Shown here: in pieces, positions 18,112-26,831 of the stretch
Numbering within the stretch: the first letter of the stretch is position 1
How the letters are laid out: every line of letters begins with the position of its first letter
Assembly: GCF_014192335.1 (NCBI RefSeq)
Contig: NZ_JACHXU010000001.1
Span: forward strand, 1 to 64,000
Reading direction: 5' to 3'
From: Aporhodopirellula rubra
GTDB lineage: Bacteria; Planctomycetota; Planctomycetia; Pirellulales; Pirellulaceae
DNA: 64,000 nt
Position numbers and translations under genes: made by a program
The notes under the pieces: generated by a model
Databases searched by the model: none
What the model was told of the DNA's origin: nothing
Seen by the model: the letters and a program-made list of their open reading frames with translations, nothing else

Positions 18112-19392
18112 ATGAATTCACCCTCGAATCAATCTGATCGTCGCGATCCGATGTCACGATACTGGGCAGTGTCGCTGGCGTTGTTGGTCGCCGCGTCGTT
18201 TCGGCTGTGGGTCCCGGCAGAATGGACGCAGACTGCGTTCTATCCGGGGGTTCCGTTGTTCGCTGTGCCCGTGTGGTTCGTTCGTTTCGCTGCGTACGCG
18301 ACGGTACCGTTGTTGGTCGGATCGTGTGCGGTGGTCTTCTTTGCCGATCGTCGCGATTTGCTCCGGCGCACGGGGTGGTTGACGATTGCGGTCGTGTTGG
18401 CAATTGCGTTTCTCACCGATCAGCATCGGTTGCAACCGTGGGCGTATCAGTCGTTCCTCTACGCGTGGCTGTTTTGGTTGTTGCCCGCGAGATTGACCAC
18501 GACGGCGTTTCGAGTGCTGACGATCAGCATCTATTTCTACAGCTCGATGGGGAAGTTCGACTTTCAGTTTTTGCACACCGTGGGGCAGGAGTTTTTAGGC
18601 ACGGTGGCGCGTTGGTTATCGATGGATATCAGCCAGTGGGATCAACGCAGTCGTTTGATCGCGGCAGGTGGTTTTCCCTCGGTGGAGCTGACGCTGGCTT
18701 TGTTGCTGATGATTCCACGAACGCGTTGGATCGGCGGTTTGCTCGCGATCATCATGCATGTCGGTTTGATCGTGATTTTGTCGCCATGGGGCATGCATCA
18801 CAGTCTCGGTGTGATCTGCTGGAACGCGGTGTTGGCAGGGCAAGCGTATTGGTTGTTTATTTATCCGCAGCGCGAGCGTTCCAGTGAATCGCAGGATTCA
18901 ATGCCGAGAGACGAGACGACGGTATGCTGTCGGTCTGTTCGTGTTGGGGTGGCTTCGGTGATCGTTTTGGCTGCGGTGTTGCTGCCATTGACGGAGCGTC
19001 GGGGGCGGTCTAATCGCGGCAATTGGCACTGGGATCATTGGTTGTCGTGGGCGTTGTACTCGCCGCACAACAGTCGTGTGCAGATCGAAGTTCATCGCAG
19101 CACGTTGGACGATCTATCGCCAGCCCTTCGTGAGGTTGTCCTCGAAGACAGTAACGAGGATGCGTGGTGTGAATTGGATTTGGGACAACTCTCGTTGCAA
19201 ACCCGAGGCGTTCCGATTTTGCCTCAGGCACGCTACCAATTGAAGCTCGCGAATGCCATCGCCGAGCAGCAAGGTTGGACGCACGAGATTCGCGGAGTGC
19301 AACGTTCGGCCTCGGACCGTTGGGACGGTACACGCGACGAGCAATGGATGAACCGACTCGAGGCGATGCAGGAAGCAGCGAGGCAGTATTGA
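18112..19392 (+). CDS. polytopic membrane protein of unknown function (HTTM/DoxX-like)
   Basis: This 426-residue protein has about seven or eight hydrophobic segments between residues 15 and 270 (for example VSLALLVAASFRLW, WLTIAVVLAIAFL, LLAIIMHVGLIVIL), one further segment near 285 (VASVIVLAAVLLPL), and a soluble C-terminal domain of about 125 residues with no Cys pairs. The phrase SIYFYSSMGKFDF, a lysine in a membrane helix, recalls HTTM or MauE/DoxX-type membrane proteins, but I would not assign a function. It begins 16 bases after the glycosylase stop, so it may be in the same transcript as icd and the glycosylase. Confidence 0.7.
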   Translation: MNSPSNQSDRRDPMSRYWAVSLALLVAASFRLWVPAEWTQTAFYPGVPLFAVPVWFVRFAAYATVPLLVGSCAVVFFADRRDLLRRTGWLTIAVVLAIAFLTDQHRLQPWAYQSFLYAWLFWLLPARLTTTAFRVLTISIYFYSSMGKFDFQFLHTVGQEFLGTVARWLSMDISQWDQRSRLIAAGGFPSVELTLALLLMIPRTRWIGGLLAIIMHVGLIVILSPWGMHHSLGVICWNAVLAGQAYWLFIYPQRERSSESQDSMPRDETTVCCRSVRVGVASVIVLAAVLLPLTERRGRSNRGNWHWDHWLSWALYSPHNSRVQIEVHRSTLDDLSPALREVVLEDSNEDAWCELDLGQLSLQTRGVPILPQARYQLKLANAIAEQQGWTHEIRGVQRSASDRWDGTRDEQWMNRLEAMQEAARQY

Positions 19393-19441
19393 TCGACGAC
19401 GGCTTTCGCGGTTCGTCTTTTCGCTGGTCGAGATCGATTGG

Positions 19442-20341
19442 TTAGTATTCGGTCCCCATCATCGCTCCGTCTTCTCGGTGGCCGAGATTTTGGAACAAAG
19501 TGGCGTCGATTGAATGCGTCAAAAAGCGGACTGAACCATCGGCAAAGCAGAATTGGGCACCGCCTTGGTGTTTGCTCGCGAAGCCTCCGACGTAGTCGCT
19601 GGCCATTTCGCCGTTGTCGACCTCGCCTGCATTGCCGGGATCGATCGCGTTGACGTCGTTTTGCTGGGTGTTGTCCGGAGTCATAACAGTTCCGCCGAAG
19701 GTGCCCGTGTTTCGCAGCGACGCGCGAGTGCCCGATGCCCAGCCAAGACTCGATTGCTCAGGAGTCATCTCGCCAATCAGGATCGTGTGCGAGCTGCCGT
19801 CGGTGATGTCGCCGTATCGCACACGGCTGTTGAGGAATAGCAAACCACTGTTGTTCGCGTCGATCGTAGCTTCGGTGTGATGGTGGCATCCGGCGTAGTT
19901 AGTGAGGCCCGATGAATTGTCTTGGTTCTGGCCGAATGGGAATGAGGGGCAAAGAAACGTTGGGATCGTTTGAGCACGAGCGGGCGCGTTGTCGGGAGCG
20001 TACGTGCCGAGGGCAATGTCGAATTGATCTGCGATCCCCCGCTGTTCCACGTAAGGGCAGAGTTGCACGAGGTACCCGACATGTTGACCTACGGGTTCGT
20101 TGAGCACCGGGCCGGTGGGGTTGATCGAACCGGAAGGCAGGTGTTCCATCGAAAATTCGAAGTTGTGCACGGCGAGGCCGAGTTGGGCCAAATTGTTTGA
20201 ACACGAACAGCGTCGGGCTGCTTCGCGAGCGGCTTGCACGGCTGGTAACAAGAGACCGACCAACACGCCGATGATCGCGATCACGACCAACAACTCGACG
20301 AGGGTAAAGGCATTCGAAATGCGATGAGATTTTTGTGTCAT
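19442..20341 (-). CDS. DUF1559 protein with type IV pilin-like N-terminus
   Basis: This 299-residue protein is of a family massively expanded in planctomycetes. Its N-terminus carries a prepilin signal, AFTLVELLVVIAIIGVLVGL, with the Glu at position 5 of the mature part. The family signature follows: LLPAVQAAREAARR, then CSNNLAQLGLAVHNFE. Near the C-terminus is the H-x-G-G-A-x-F-x-F-x-D-G-S-V-R-F phrase (GGAQFCFADGSVRFL). It is the last gene of the pseudopilin operon, 9 bases after the GspK-like gene, so it may be the major pilin-like subunit of that machine. The function of DUF1559 proteins is unproven. Confidence 0.9.
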   Translation of the reverse strand: MTQKSHRISNAFTLVELLVVIAIIGVLVGLLLPAVQAAREAARRCSCSNNLAQLGLAVHNFEFSMEHLPSGSINPTGPVLNEPVGQHVGYLVQLCPYVEQRGIADQFDIALGTYAPDNAPARAQTIPTFLCPSFPFGQNQDNSSGLTNYAGCHHHTEATIDANNSGLLFLNSRVRYGDITDGSSHTILIGEMTPEQSSLGWASGTRASLRNTGTFGGTVMTPDNTQQNDVNAIDPGNAGEVDNGEMASDYVGGFASKHQGGAQFCFADGSVRFLTHSIDATLFQNLGHREDGAMMGTEY

Positions 20342-20350
20342 GAGAGACTC

Positions 20351-20893
20351 CTACGAGTTGTCGGATGGTTCGTTGGGGGACGAGTTGTCGTCAGATGGGC
20401 GAGAGGGGGCGGGTGACGATGTGCGTTGCGTCACGACGATCTGGGACCGTTTGGTTTGCACGGGTTGGAGGTCACGGTTTCGGATCGTTGCGATAACTTC
20501 AAACTGCGTTAAGTCCGTCTCGTCGGGACTGTCGGTTGGAAGTAGTTTGATCTCAACTCTTGCTTCGGAGAACGACTCAAGGGCGTCATCGACGACCCAC
20601 GATTCACCTTCGTAGTTGGAGTCTTCTGCAGCGAGGCTGAGCGTGCGTCGGATACCTGCGTCGAGTAACGTTCGTGTTTGTTCGAGTTGCCAGTGGACTT
20701 TCATTTGATGTCTCGCACGCAGGCTCGACTGTATCGCCGCCCCGGTGATCGTGGATGCGATCGCAAGGCAAACCAAGACGGCAATGAGAATGGTTCCACG
20801 AGGTTTCTGTGCTGCGTGTCGGTACGCTGGCTGCTGGTACGCTGGCTGCTGGAATGCTGCGTGTTGATGCGTGTGGCGTTGCAGTGATGTCAC
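20351..20893 (-). CDS. GspK-like minor pseudopilin
   Basis: This 180-residue protein is best started at the GTG at 20893, which overlaps the upstream stop as GTGA. After a polar leader containing a small AYQQPAYQQPAYRHA repeat comes KPRGTILIAVLVCLAIAST: a basic residue, Gly, and a hydrophobic helix. Position 5 after the Gly is Ala, not Glu, as in GspK of type II secretion systems, which sits at the pseudopilus tip. The rest (TRTLLDAGIRRTLSLAAE and onward) is consistent with a pseudopilin but shorter than GspK of proteobacteria. It is encoded within a row of overlapping pseudopilin genes. Confidence 0.7.
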   Translation of the reverse strand: MTSLQRHTHQHAAFQQPAYQQPAYRHAAQKPRGTILIAVLVCLAIASTITGAAIQSSLRARHQMKVHWQLEQTRTLLDAGIRRTLSLAAEDSNYEGESWVVDDALESFSEARVEIKLLPTDSPDETDLTQFEVIATIRNRDLQPVQTKRSQIVVTQRTSSPAPSRPSDDNSSPNEPSDNS

Positions 20894-21543
20894 GGCTGAG
20901 TCTCTTCGGTTTCTGGTCCAGCCCGTTGTGTTTGTGCATTGCGCCACCGTCCGACGGCGGCTCGGACGGTGAGGTCCGTCAGCGTGGTTGATTGCTCGTC
21001 GAAGCCCTCGATGATTTGAGGGTTGATGTTTTGAGTATTATCGGAGGGGACGTTCGATTCGTCCGTGTTGCGTTTGGTTGGTGGGCCTGCGCGTCGAACG
21101 ACGAGGGTCGCCCAGCCGGCCGTGGAGTCCACGTCAAACCGAAGACGAGAGTTTGTGGCGAGTTGGTAGCTTTCTCGTCCGACGACATCCTCAGCTGTTG
21201 TCTTTCGAAGGCTGCGAATAACCGCGTTGCCACCGACTCGATATCGGATCGTCAAATCGTCGAACAAGAAATCTACGCCCGCGTCGACGGGGCTTACCGA
21301 AGTGGCCAGGTGCGCGTCCTCACGGAATTGCCGTGACAGTCGAAGCAAACTTTGGTGGTTTCGCTCGTGATTTCGCATGGCCGTGGCAAGACGGAACGAC
21401 TGGTGAATCCAACCGACGGCGAGCACGAGTAGTGTCGAGGATACCGAGAGTACCACCATGATTTCGATGAGGGATGATCCACGTCGAGGTTCGGTTTGCC
21501 AGCGGGAATGTGCCCGCCTGTGCCAATGGAAGTGAGTGTTCAT
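20890..21543 (-). CDS. GspJ-like minor pseudopilin
   Basis: This 217-residue protein starts at the ATG at 21543, which overlaps the preceding stop (ATGA). The prepilin-type signal is RRGSSLIEIMVVLSVSSTLL, with cleavage expected after Gly and Glu at position 5. The globular part (LRLSRQFREDAHLATSVSP, then IRYRVGGNAVIRSLRKT) resembles the J-type minor pseudopilins, whose usual phrases are LxxxLRxDxxxA. The C-terminus is polar. The 3' end overlaps the start of the GspK-like gene by four bases. Confidence 0.75.
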   Translation of the reverse strand: MNTHFHWHRRAHSRWQTEPRRGSSLIEIMVVLSVSSTLLVLAVGWIHQSFRLATAMRNHERNHQSLLRLSRQFREDAHLATSVSPVDAGVDFLFDDLTIRYRVGGNAVIRSLRKTTAEDVVGRESYQLATNSRLRFDVDSTAGWATLVVRRAGPPTKRNTDESNVPSDNTQNINPQIIEGFDEQSTTLTDLTVRAAVGRWRNAQTQRAGPETEETQP

Positions 21544-21947
21544 GGTGTCGTCTCCCGCGGGGTGATCCAGCCCGTCAGAGACACCGGGTGAATCGGGTTT
21601 GTTGACCGCCACGAGAGCGTCAGGACAATGCGATCACCGAATTCGTCCGTCGCGCGAGTGGCCGAGAGTTGCGGTTGATCGAGGTTTGAGGATGCCATTG
21701 CCGAAGGTTGGATGGCGGCAATCGCTTCGTCAATTTGTTCAGCGGGAAGTTCGGTGATTGACTCGAGCGTGTTGGCGAGTTCGTTCATTGCGATTCGTTG
21801 GTCAGCAACATCGATCCACAAACGATTCACTCGAAACGCCATCGTTGTTACGGTGGTCATCGCTACCAGCAAGATCGACGTGGCGACCACGCATTCGATC
21901 ATGGTGACGCCCGTGCGGTGGTTTCGATTGCGATTGAACGTTTTCAT
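21540..21947 (-). CDS. GspI-like minor pseudopilin
   Basis: This 135-residue protein starts at the ATG at 21947, fused with the stop of the GspF-like gene before it as TGATG. The signal is HRTGVTMIECVVATSILLVA, with Gly before the cleavage site and Glu at position 5. Short I-type pseudopilins carry VxAxxIL just here. The soluble part mentions ANTLESITELPAEQIDEAIA. The gene is followed by the GspJ-like gene in an ATGA overlap, matching the I-J-K order of type II secretion operons. Confidence 0.75.
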   Translation of the reverse strand: MKTFNRNRNHRTGVTMIECVVATSILLVAMTTVTTMAFRVNRLWIDVADQRIAMNELANTLESITELPAEQIDEAIAAIQPSAMASSNLDQPQLSATRATDEFGDRIVLTLSWRSTNPIHPVSLTGWITPRETTP

Positions 21948-22999
21948 CAGACGTACACCACGCAGGCGAGAGCATTGACGAGGCCGTAGACGGACGTGAA
22001 AACAGCCACGGCTGCTAATAAGACAATCGCGGCCAACACAAAGAGCGATGTCAGCGAAATGCAACGAACGACGAAGGCTCCACGTAAATCTTTCCACGTG
22101 TTGCTCAATCTTGCCGCACGACGCAGCAGCCACGCTTGGGCCGATTTGTCATCGGCAATCTGCAGAGCGTCCATTTCGGTAGGCCCGATGATTTTTTCCG
22201 CGGCGAGTGCCCGCCATGTGTCTTCGCCCTGGTCGATGGATTTCGACGCGCGGACGAGGTGAGTGCGGATTCGACTGACCGGATGGATCCGAGACAGCGT
22301 CTCGATTCCTGATTTCAGCGGACGCCCCGATTGAATGATGATCGCGAGCAGCGACAGCAGGTCGGACCCCGCACGCGGTAATCGTCGCCCGAGCCCGAAG
22401 GCCCACGCGGGGCGTCCAAAAATCAGTGGCCCCATCGCTAACAGGAACACGAAAAAACCGAGAGACAGGATCATCATCAACGGCCAGTACTGGCCGATCG
22501 CGATCAGCAGCAGCATCGAGTCAGGTAGATCGATGCCAAATTCCTCAAACATCTTTTGGAACGTCGGAATGATGAACGTCAGTAAAAACGTGATCAGTAA
22601 CCACGCCATCATGAAGCCGACCGCGACTTGATAAAGCTGGTTTTCAACCGATGTCGTGCGAAGTTCATCGGCCAGATCGGTCTGCCCATCGTTGGCGATC
22701 AGTGAGTCCAGCGTTTCGGGAAACGTCCCGCTTTCAGACGCGAGTCGCAGCAGCAATACCGCCGTCGGGTCGAGTGCTCTTGGAGTTTGTTCGAGTGCGT
22801 CGACGATGGGCGTTCGTTCGGCTAGCAGACGGGCTACCTGACGCAACGCTCGCCCGGGGCCGCGAGAAAACTCGCCCGCCAATCGCTCAACCGTGATCGC
22901 CGTGTTGAGTCGTCGACGTACCGACATCGACAAAACCCGAACGAGTGCGCGTTCGTGTGGCACCGTGACTTGAAAAAAGAGAGGTTCGTTGTTGCTCAT
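21947..22999 (-). CDS. GspF-like inner-membrane protein (third copy in operon)
   Basis: GspF/PilC proteins are the membrane platform on which pseudopili are assembled. This 350-residue protein starts at the ATG at 22999 in an ATGA overlap with the previous gene. It shows the T2SSF pattern: LRQVARLLAERTPIVDALEQ, then VLLLRLASESGTFPETLDSL, a membrane pair around VGFMMAWLLITFLLTFIIPT with the family phrase FIIPTFQKMFEEFGIDLP, and a second half ending in a long C-terminal helix (LFVLAAIVLLAAVAVFTSVY). Of the three copies in the operon this is the closest to canonical GspF. Confidence 0.85.
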   Translation of the reverse strand: MSNNEPLFFQVTVPHERALVRVLSMSVRRRLNTAITVERLAGEFSRGPGRALRQVARLLAERTPIVDALEQTPRALDPTAVLLLRLASESGTFPETLDSLIANDGQTDLADELRTTSVENQLYQVAVGFMMAWLLITFLLTFIIPTFQKMFEEFGIDLPDSMLLLIAIGQYWPLMMILSLGFFVFLLAMGPLIFGRPAWAFGLGRRLPRAGSDLLSLLAIIIQSGRPLKSGIETLSRIHPVSRIRTHLVRASKSIDQGEDTWRALAAEKIIGPTEMDALQIADDKSAQAWLLRRAARLSNTWKDLRGAFVVRCISLTSLFVLAAIVLLAAVAVFTSVYGLVNALACVVYV

Positions 23000-24192
23000 G
23001 ATAACCCCGTAATCAAGCTGACCAGCGGCGCGAACAGAGCGATGACGACAAACCAGATGATGAAACCGACACCGAAAACGATCAGCGGGGAAACCCATCC
23101 CAAACGCCATACTGTGCCGCGTTGATCACGGTCCCAGTACAGTTCGGCGATATCACGCAATACACCCGCCTGATATTGCTTTAGCGAAGTCGTGTCGATT
23201 GCTGCAGTGCGAGATGACGTGTTGGGTGGGCGAACGTGTTGGGTGAGGGCGACGTCGAGCCCGAGTGCATCGGCGAGTAAATGGCACGGCACTTTGCGAA
23301 AGTGAGTAACGCCATGAAAGGGATCGTCCCCGTTTCGAATCGCATCGGCCCAGAATCGACTGCCACGAGCGAGCCATGATTGTTGAGAGGCCGCCCCCGC
23401 CATCTCGATCGCTTCAGTTTTTCCGAGTCCCGCCCGCATCAGCAGCGAGACGTGCCACGCCCAATCAGCCCACGCACCCCGTGTTGTCCGCGGTCCGGAT
23501 CCATGCAAATTGACCGACGTGCCGGAGGCGCCTGAGCGGCGATGGAGAGGAGATGTTGATCCCCATCGCAGCCATGCCAGTAATCCGACGCACGCCCCTA
23601 CCGAGGCTAGTCCGAGGTAAGTCATTGGTGATTGGATCACCGCCGCAATCGCAAAGAGAGTTTGAGTAAAAAAAGGAAGCTGTAGACCGAACTCATCAAA
23701 CATTTGTTCAAACGTCGGGACGACTAGCAAGCTGGTTAAGACCAACACGCCGGTGCATACGGTAAGCACGATCAACGGATAGGCGATCATGGTGAGAACT
23801 CGTTGGCCTCGCGATTGAACTTTCAGGTGAGACAACACGACGGCGTTGACCGCGGCTTCGATTCGCGATTCGATGTTTTCAGTTGGAGCGGCAGGTTCCG
23901 GCTTCGTCGATGAAGCAAGCGAGTGAGACGAATCGAGTGGATCGAAGTCACCGGTGGCGTTGGGGATGGATTCAAGGTGTAGGAAAATCTCCAACGCCAA
24001 CGGGTTTTTGAGGACATCCATCTCGTTGTCGACGAAAGCGACCTCATCGGCCAATTGGCGTAGTTTTCGTCGAGGGGATCCCGAAATCACGTCGGACGTG
24101 AGAGTCAACGCCGAAACAATTTTGTCCCGATGAGGAAGCCAGGTGTCGATCCACTGCGTTTCGGGGGAGAGTGTCATGTCGTTGTCGGTCAT
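22996..24192 (-). CDS. GspF-like inner-membrane protein (second copy in operon)
   Basis: This protein has 398 residues from the ATG at 24192, which overlaps the upstream stop; a GTG six bases earlier is possible. It has a polar N-terminal part, a membrane segment with the GspF phrase LLVVPTFEQMFDEFGLQLPF, a second membrane segment (LGLASVGACVGLLAWL), and a second T2SSF-like half (HVSLLMRAGLGKTEAIEMAG) ending in VFGVGFIIWFVVIALFAPLV. It is more divergent than the third copy. Having more than one GspF in a pseudopilus operon is unusual in proteobacteria. Confidence 0.8.
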   Translation of the reverse strand: MTDNDMTLSPETQWIDTWLPHRDKIVSALTLTSDVISGSPRRKLRQLADEVAFVDNEMDVLKNPLALEIFLHLESIPNATGDFDPLDSSHSLASSTKPEPAAPTENIESRIEAAVNAVVLSHLKVQSRGQRVLTMIAYPLIVLTVCTGVLVLTSLLVVPTFEQMFDEFGLQLPFFTQTLFAIAAVIQSPMTYLGLASVGACVGLLAWLRWGSTSPLHRRSGASGTSVNLHGSGPRTTRGAWADWAWHVSLLMRAGLGKTEAIEMAGAASQQSWLARGSRFWADAIRNGDDPFHGVTHFRKVPCHLLADALGLDVALTQHVRPPNTSSRTAAIDTTSLKQYQAGVLRDIAELYWDRDQRGTVWRLGWVSPLIVFGVGFIIWFVVIALFAPLVSLITGLS

Positions 24193-25175
24193 GGCCACAT
24201 TCCCTGTTCGGCCGCAATCGTTGCCAAGTCATGAATGAGCCAGATAAGCGGACCAAAAAGGATCAGGCAGTAAAACAACGCACCGCCGCCACCGAGGACG
24301 GCAACCAAGAGAGTCGGCAATCCGATTCGTAGTCGAGTCAGTCGATGCTGCGCCAGCGAGAACGCGTGGGCGGACATTAACGACAATCGACTGCGCCGTC
24401 CCGTGTAATCTTTGTCGTCGGCGTCTTCGCGTGCCCTTTCAATGTTTGCGAGAACGGCACGTGAGCGGTCGGTGCGATAGCGTCGGCCGCCCAGGCCACT
24501 GACGATGGTCGCGGAACCCTTCGTCGTGAGTCCGAGCGTGATCATGCCAATGGTCAACAATGGCAAAAGGATGAGCAGCGGATTGATGTCGGGGGCGGCG
24601 AACCAAGAGTCGCTCGTTGTCGCGGCGGGCATTAATGCCAAGTCCTCGCGAATGGCTGCAACCCGCGGAGCCGAGATGGTTGCAAAAACCGTGATGCCTG
24701 CCGTCGCGACGACCAGCATCAACGCAAGGTAGAACCAAACTGGACGAACGGTGCTGGCGAGTTCACCGGCAATCGTTGACGGCAGTGACAACGAATCGAG
24801 AACCAAATCGATCCTGCCGGTTTGCTGAAAGACACGAAACGCTGAAACATAAGATGCGGGCAGCGTGTGCGCCGACTCCTCGTTTTGCTTCCCGGGCGAA
24901 TCGGTGGTTGTGCGTTCCCGGCGAACGAGATCATCGAGCAAAGGTTCGAGCCGGTCGAGCTTTGAAATGGTCGCGATACCGCCGTGGTTTTTGGCGCCCG
25001 AGAGCAGTTGTTTGTTATCAGTCGATGTGGCTGCTTCAGCGAGAGAATTGTCGGCGTGAGAACGCGGGGAACCGAGATCGAGCTTTGCGCCTGCGACAAC
25101 GGTCGCACGCAGAGAGCGATGAAACGAACGCAAGCACATTGTCAATTCGTCCGCGTCCGATGCTTGCTCGTTCAT
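24189..25175 (-). CDS. GspF-related membrane protein (first copy in operon, divergent)
   Basis: This 328-residue protein starts at the ATG at 25175 in an ATGA overlap with the upstream gene. A soluble N-terminus with LPASYVSAFRVFQQTGRIDL and VLDSLSLPSTIAGELAST resembles the first half of a GspF domain. Then come two membrane segments (FYLALMLVVATAGITVFATI and INPLLILLPLLTIGMITLGL) and a C-terminal membrane segment (LPTLLVAVLGGGGALFYCLI). The PxFxxMFxxFG phrase of the other copies is missing, so its assignment rests on layout and position in the operon. Confidence 0.6.
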   Translation of the reverse strand: MNEQASDADELTMCLRSFHRSLRATVVAGAKLDLGSPRSHADNSLAEAATSTDNKQLLSGAKNHGGIATISKLDRLEPLLDDLVRRERTTTDSPGKQNEESAHTLPASYVSAFRVFQQTGRIDLVLDSLSLPSTIAGELASTVRPVWFYLALMLVVATAGITVFATISAPRVAAIREDLALMPAATTSDSWFAAPDINPLLILLPLLTIGMITLGLTTKGSATIVSGLGGRRYRTDRSRAVLANIERAREDADDKDYTGRRSRLSLMSAHAFSLAQHRLTRLRIGLPTLLVAVLGGGGALFYCLILFGPLIWLIHDLATIAAEQGMWP

Positions 25176-25687
25176 CTCTCGGCTCCATCGGTCGGAGATT
25201 CGCCCGTTCGAACTTTCGGAGGATGGGCAGGTTCGCAATGGAGGCTCGCTGCCGCTGAGCGACGCCAGTCATAAACCACCTCGGTAAGTGCCCACTCCCA
25301 CGCGACGCCGTCAGCGTTGGCGCGCCGAGTGGCTTGATGTTGAAGGTCGCTGGCCGTCCGGCCTCGTGGTGTGACGGCGAGGCCGATTTGACCGATGATG
25401 ATCAATGCCAACACCACGGTGGTTGCCAACGCAAAGCCGCCGAAGAACCGTTGCCACATGTGGCGTCGTTCGCGTCGGCAATTTACGGACTCAAGTATGC
25501 GGGCGCGGAGTTGATCGCCGGGGTGAACGTAGTGGCCGGCGCCGCGAATCAAGTCCTCTAAGTCTTGCCCGTCATGCGACGCTTCGTCGGTAAAGTGGGG
25601 TTCTCGCAAGTCTTCGCCGAACAGATCGTTCATCTCGTTGTAGAACGAATTGTGCCGGTTGCGATTCGGTGGGGAGGGATCAAACAT
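25172..25687 (-). CDS. putative membrane anti-sigma factor
   Basis: This 171-residue protein has a polar N-terminus of about 75 residues, one membrane segment (FFGGFALATTVVLALIIIGQ) and a short tail. It overlaps the ECF sigma factor gene upstream and the GspF-like gene downstream. A single-pass protein encoded directly after an ECF sigma factor is the normal position of its anti-sigma factor. However, I see no ZAS motif (HxxxCxxC), so a role as anti-sigma rests on layout alone. An alternative is a structural component of the pseudopilus machine. Confidence 0.55.
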   Translation of the reverse strand: MFDPSPPNRNRHNSFYNEMNDLFGEDLREPHFTDEASHDGQDLEDLIRGAGHYVHPGDQLRARILESVNCRRERRHMWQRFFGGFALATTVVLALIIIGQIGLAVTPRGRTASDLQHQATRRANADGVAWEWALTEVVYDWRRSAAASLHCEPAHPPKVRTGESPTDGAER

Positions 25688-26285
25688 GATGCTGCAGATC
25701 CTCGCTCGACGACGGTGCGATCTGTTCGCGGAGTTGACCGTTGAGTTTTGCGATCGCGTACCGATATCGGCTCGCGGCGGTCGAGGGAGAAATTTCCAGA
25801 ACGCCCGCGATACCGGCGAACGTCATCTCTTCCCAGATTTTTAGGACAACGACCTCGCTTTGTTCAGTCGGCAGCGTTCGCAACGCCTTCCAGATCGCAC
25901 GGTAACTCTCCTCGCGTTCGAGTTCGTCGACGCGGCACCGCGTGAGTAGATCGCAAAGATCGCCGATCAGGTTCCAGCGTGGTCGTCGCCGTAGAATCAT
26001 CAAAGACTCGTTGCGGACCATTCGCAGAAGATACGCCCACGGATCCGTGCATTGATGCAGCCGCCCTGGTTGGGCCGCAATCTTAACCAGGGTTGCCTGA
26101 ACCGCGTCCTCGGCGTCGTGCTGGTTCCGCGTGAGCGTGGTGGCAAAACGAACCAACCTCAGGGAGGTCAGGTCGATCAATCCGCTGATCGCGTCCTCGC
26201 CGAGTTCGGCGAGTTGGCGGGCGCTGGTCCGGACCCGTTGGGAGAAGGCGGCAGCAGACGGCGGTGCGGTAGAGTGGCTCATCAC
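25680..26285 (-). CDS. ECF RNA polymerase sigma factor
   Basis: This 201-residue protein recognises promoters for a specific regulon. Region 2 is visible as LVRFATTLTRNQHDAEDAVQ, with the core-binding and -10 recognition part ending in WAYLLRMVRNESLMILRRRP. Region 4 is LPTEQSEVVVLKIWEEMTFA followed by the helix-turn-helix IAGVLEISPSTAASRYRYAI. It is the first gene of the operon with the pseudopilin and GspF-like genes, so it probably controls its own operon. The gene ends eight bases inside the next gene. Its promoter is expected in 26286-26389. Confidence 0.92.
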   Translation of the reverse strand: MMSHSTAPPSAAAFSQRVRTSARQLAELGEDAISGLIDLTSLRLVRFATTLTRNQHDAEDAVQATLVKIAAQPGRLHQCTDPWAYLLRMVRNESLMILRRRPRWNLIGDLCDLLTRCRVDELEREESYRAIWKALRTLPTEQSEVVVLKIWEEMTFAGIAGVLEISPSTAASRYRYAIAKLNGQLREQIAPSSSEDLQHHV

Positions 26286-26389
26286 CCCACAAGATGCACC
26301 TTAGGGCGACATTTGTCTAACGTTTGTGAGGTATTTCAGAGAAAACCTCAAATTGTCACCGTGGGGACGTCGTTTCCCGTTCCGTGAGG

Positions 26390-26758
26390 CTAGAACGGGG
26401 CGTCGTCTTCTTCTCCGCCGGCTTCGGCGAATGCGTCGTTAGCCGAACCGCTCGACGACGGGCTGCCACCGACCACTTCGAAGGACATCGCTTCGACGTT
26501 GACGAAGAATTTGACCTCGCTGTTGGCGTCTTTTTGCCATCGGCGTCCGTTGAGACGGTAAGTGACCTCGACTTCGTCGCCTTTCTTCATCTCGTCAACG
26601 CTATCGCAGGCGTCGCGGGTGAATTCCACGGGGACGTAGTTGGTGAAACTGCCTTTGTCCTGTTCCAGGACGACCATCCGTTTGCGAAAGCCCTTTTGGC
26701 CGTAGGTCTTCGTTTCCTCGATCAGGTGGACTACACCACGTACTTTTGCATCACTCAT
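26390..26758 (-). CDS. DUF3127-type OB-fold protein
   Basis: This 122-residue protein starts at the ATG at 26758 (MSDAKVRGVVHLIEET); further upstream the frame is open but does not read as protein. KTYGQKGFRKRMVVLEQDKG, NYVPVEFTRDACDSVDEM and GDEVEVTYRLNGRRWQKDAN resemble DUF3127, which is related to SSB by its OB fold. The C-terminal tail is Ser/Gly-rich and ends acidic, GGEEDDAPF, like the SSB tip EDDxPF that recruits partners. It would therefore bind single-stranded nucleic acid or a partner of SSB. The stop is just before the sigma-factor promoter region. Confidence 0.75.
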   Translation of the reverse strand: MSDAKVRGVVHLIEETKTYGQKGFRKRMVVLEQDKGSFTNYVPVEFTRDACDSVDEMKKGDEVEVTYRLNGRRWQKDANSEVKFFVNVEAMSFEVVGGSPSSSGSANDAFAEAGGEEDDAPF

Positions 26759-26831
26759 TGTATTCTCGATCAATATCGCCCGGTCAAAATCGTACCCACG
26801 CCGGCTCGTTGCCACCGTGCTCGGTGCCCGT

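Noticed and set aside
20351..20947. ATG at 20947 as start of the GspK-like gene
   Set aside because: It would overlap the upstream gene by 58 bases. The GTG at 20893 overlaps its stop by four bases, like the other junctions of the operon.
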